The position numbers and the translations under genes are program-made. A stretch of 64,000 nt of DNA from Microlunatus soli. Lineage in GTDB: Bacteria; Actinomycetota; Actinomycetes; Propionibacteriales; Propionibacteriaceae. Of this stretch, positions 62,519 to 64,000 are shown piece by piece. A model generated the notes under the pieces. It was not told the origin of the DNA, ran no database searches, and saw only the letters and a program-made list of their open reading frames with translations. How positions within the stretch are numbered: position 1 is the first letter of the stretch; each line of letters begins with the position of its first letter. The DNA lies in NCBI RefSeq assembly GCF_900105385.1, contig NZ_LT629772.1:3534001-3598000 (forward strand), in the 5' to 3' direction.

Positions 62519-63952
62519 ATGAGCATTCCGAACGTGCTGGCCAATCGCTACGCCTCCACCCAGATGCAGCAGCTCTGGTCGCCGGAGAACAAGATCATCC
62601 TGGAGCGGGAGCTGTGGATCGCCGTACTGACCGCGCAGCGCGACCTCGGCGTCGACTTCGGCGGTGACGACCCGGACAAGGTGATCGCCGCCTACCGGAG
62701 GGTGATCGACACCGTCGACCTGGCCAGCATCGCCGACCGGGAACGGATCACCCGGCACGACGTCAAGGCGCGGATCGAGGAATTCAACGCACTCGCCGGC
62801 TTCGAACACATCCACAAGGGGATGACCAGCCGGGATCTGACCGAGAACGTCGAACAGCTGCAGATCACCTCGGCCTTGCGGATCATCCGGGACCGGATCG
62901 TCACCGCCTTGGTGCAGCTGACCAGACTGGCCGCCGAGCACGCCGAGCTGGCGATGGCCGGCAGGTCGCACAACGTCGCGGCCCAGGTCACCACCCTGGG
63001 CAAGCGGTTCGCCACCGCAGCCGACGAGGCGTTGGTCAGCTACGCCCGGGTCACCGACCTGCTGGGCCGCTACCCGCTGCGGGGGATCAAGGGCCCGGTC
63101 GGCACCAGCCAGGACATGCTCGACCTGATGAACGGTGACGAGGCCAAGGTCGCCGAACTGGAACGACGGATCGCCGAGCATCTCGGCTTCAGTGAGGTCT
63201 TCACCTCCACCGGACAGGTCTATCCGCGATCGCTGGACTACGACGTGGTCAGCGCGCTGGCCCAGGTCGCGGCAGCCCCGTCCAACGTCGCCACCAGCAT
63301 CCGGCTGATGGCCGGCAACGAACTGGTCACCGAGGGCTTCCGGCCGGGGCAGGTCGGATCCTCGGCGATGCCGCACAAGATGAACACCCGGTCCTGTGAA
63401 CGGGTCAACGGGCTGGCGGTGATCATCCGCGGTCACGTGTCGATGCTCGGCGAACTGGCCGGCGATCAGTGGAACGAAGGTGACGTCTCCGATTCGGTGG
63501 TTCGCAGGGTTGCCCTGCCGGACGCGTTCTTCGCTCTGGACGGGCTGTTCGAGACGTTCCTTTCCGTGCTCGGTGACTTCGGGCCGTTCCCGGCGGTGAT
63601 CGACGCCGAGCTGCAGCGCTACCTGCCGTTCCTGACCACCACCAAGGTGCTGATGGCCGCGGTCCGCAACGGCACCGGCCGCGAGACCGCCCACGAGGCG
63701 ATCAAGGAGCACGCCGTCGCCGTCGCCCTGGACAGGCGGGAGACCGGCCGCCGCGACAACGACCTGCTGGATCGCTTCGCCGCCGACCCCCGGCTCGGCC
63801 TGGACCGGCAGCAACTGGACACCGTACTGGCCAACCCGCTCGAACTCGCCGGCACCGCGGTCAGCCAGATCCGCACCCTGGTCGCCGAGGCCGAGACCAT
63901 CGCCGCCCGACACCCCGAAGCAGCCGCCTACCACCCCGGCGACATCCTCTGA
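62519..63952 (+). CDS. purB: Adenylosuccinate lyase
   Basis: Cleaves SAICAR and adenylosuccinate, acting twice in purine synthesis. The fumarase/aspartase signature GSSAMPHKMN is at about residues 281-290; the catalytic histidine region AGRSHNVAAQ and HKGMTSRDLTENVEQLQ (about 100-116) are present. 477 residues with start at ATG 62519 and GAAAGAAG upstream; the longer frame runs back into purD. Third purine gene of this stretch, 31 bases after purD and probably cotranscribed. The last 48 bases of the window after it hold no feature. Confidence 0.96.
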   Translation: MSIPNVLANRYASTQMQQLWSPENKIILERELWIAVLTAQRDLGVDFGGDDPDKVIAAYRRVIDTVDLASIADRERITRHDVKARIEEFNALAGFEHIHKGMTSRDLTENVEQLQITSALRIIRDRIVTALVQLTRLAAEHAELAMAGRSHNVAAQVTTLGKRFATAADEALVSYARVTDLLGRYPLRGIKGPVGTSQDMLDLMNGDEAKVAELERRIAEHLGFSEVFTSTGQVYPRSLDYDVVSALAQVAAAPSNVATSIRLMAGNELVTEGFRPGQVGSSAMPHKMNTRSCERVNGLAVIIRGHVSMLGELAGDQWNEGDVSDSVVRRVALPDAFFALDGLFETFLSVLGDFGPFPAVIDAELQRYLPFLTTTKVLMAAVRNGTGRETAHEAIKEHAVAVALDRRETGRRDNDLLDRFAADPRLGLDRQQLDTVLANPLELAGTAVSQIRTLVAEAETIAARHPEAAAYHPGDIL

Positions 63953-64000
63953 CGCCACAGCAGCACCACGCCGCACCCTTTGCGTACCTTCGCACCGGGT

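Overview
The window is chromosomal DNA from a high-GC actinobacterium. Pointers are GTG-rich starts, two HspR-type HAIR operators in front of clpB, a class E sortase, a DUF3151 protein, a class II aldolase, and the widely kept actinobacterial purA, purD and purB genes. The mix of sugar ABC systems, a GH125 mannosidase and many one-component regulators fits the Propionibacteriales (Microlunatus or Friedmanniella-like). That placement is inference from gene content, not a database result.

Layout. 0-6.7 kb: a membrane protein cut by the window edge, heat-shock clpB, a histidine phosphatase, a class I glutamine amidotransferase and a spermidine-synthase-like protein. 6.9-12.8 kb: ROK regulator plus GH125 exo-mannosidase (one operon), a proline-rich membrane protein, sortase E, pyrE and a LemA protein with a glutamine-rich repeat tail. 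12.8-18.5 kb: GyrI-like protein, aldo/keto reductase, an AbiEi/DUF559 endonuclease-like gene framed by related hairpins, DedA, a TrmH-type methyltransferase and a MalY-type lyase. 18.5-25.5 kb: MFS transporter and a five-part dipeptide-type ABC operon whose fused ATPase carries a frameshift. 25.6-31 kb: PEP-utilising phosphotransferase-like enzyme, SIS isomerase, GntR/UTRA regulator, PaiB-like protein. 31-37.8 kb: phyH-araC pair, methyltransferase, MBL hydrolase with divergent MarR, small membrane protein, GIY-YIG nuclease, GAF-LuxR regulator. 38-41 kb: three secreted peptidoglycan-binding proteins (DD-carboxypeptidase, lysozyme-like, NlpC/P60-like). 41.2-46.3 kb: fba, corA, a tiny secreted protein, GNAT, DUF3151, membrane protein with divergent TetR. 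46.4-52 kb: FadR-type regulator, enolase-superfamily dehydratase, sugar-binding lipoprotein and a MalF-MalG fused permease. 52-64 kb: Asp-box lipoprotein, purA behind a structured leader, a family 5 substrate-binding protein behind a LacI-type operator, a membrane protein, a methyltransferase, a frameshifted VOC gene, purD and purB.

Functional themes. De novo nucleotide synthesis (pyrE, purA, purD, purB) and central metabolism (fba) form the housekeeping frame. Between these lie uptake-and-catabolism modules, each with its own regulator and visible operators: the 47 kb module takes up and dehydrates a sugar acid, the 20-25 kb module imports peptides or oligosaccharides, and the 56-58 kb binding protein probably serves an oligosaccharide. 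Neither the fused permease nor the 56 kb binding protein has an ATPase next to it.

Most noteworthy: the hairpin-framed endonuclease-like gene at 14.6-15.8 kb; the purA leader with two hairpins and a possible ribosome-site-masking stem; two homopolymer frameshifts (ABC ATPase, VOC protein); a dispersed palindrome that has entered a coding region; the CTAGGAC boxes between the GAF-LuxR gene and the wall-hydrolase operon; and two very long near-perfect hairpins. No tRNA, rRNA, CRISPR array, insertion sequence or replication origin was seen.
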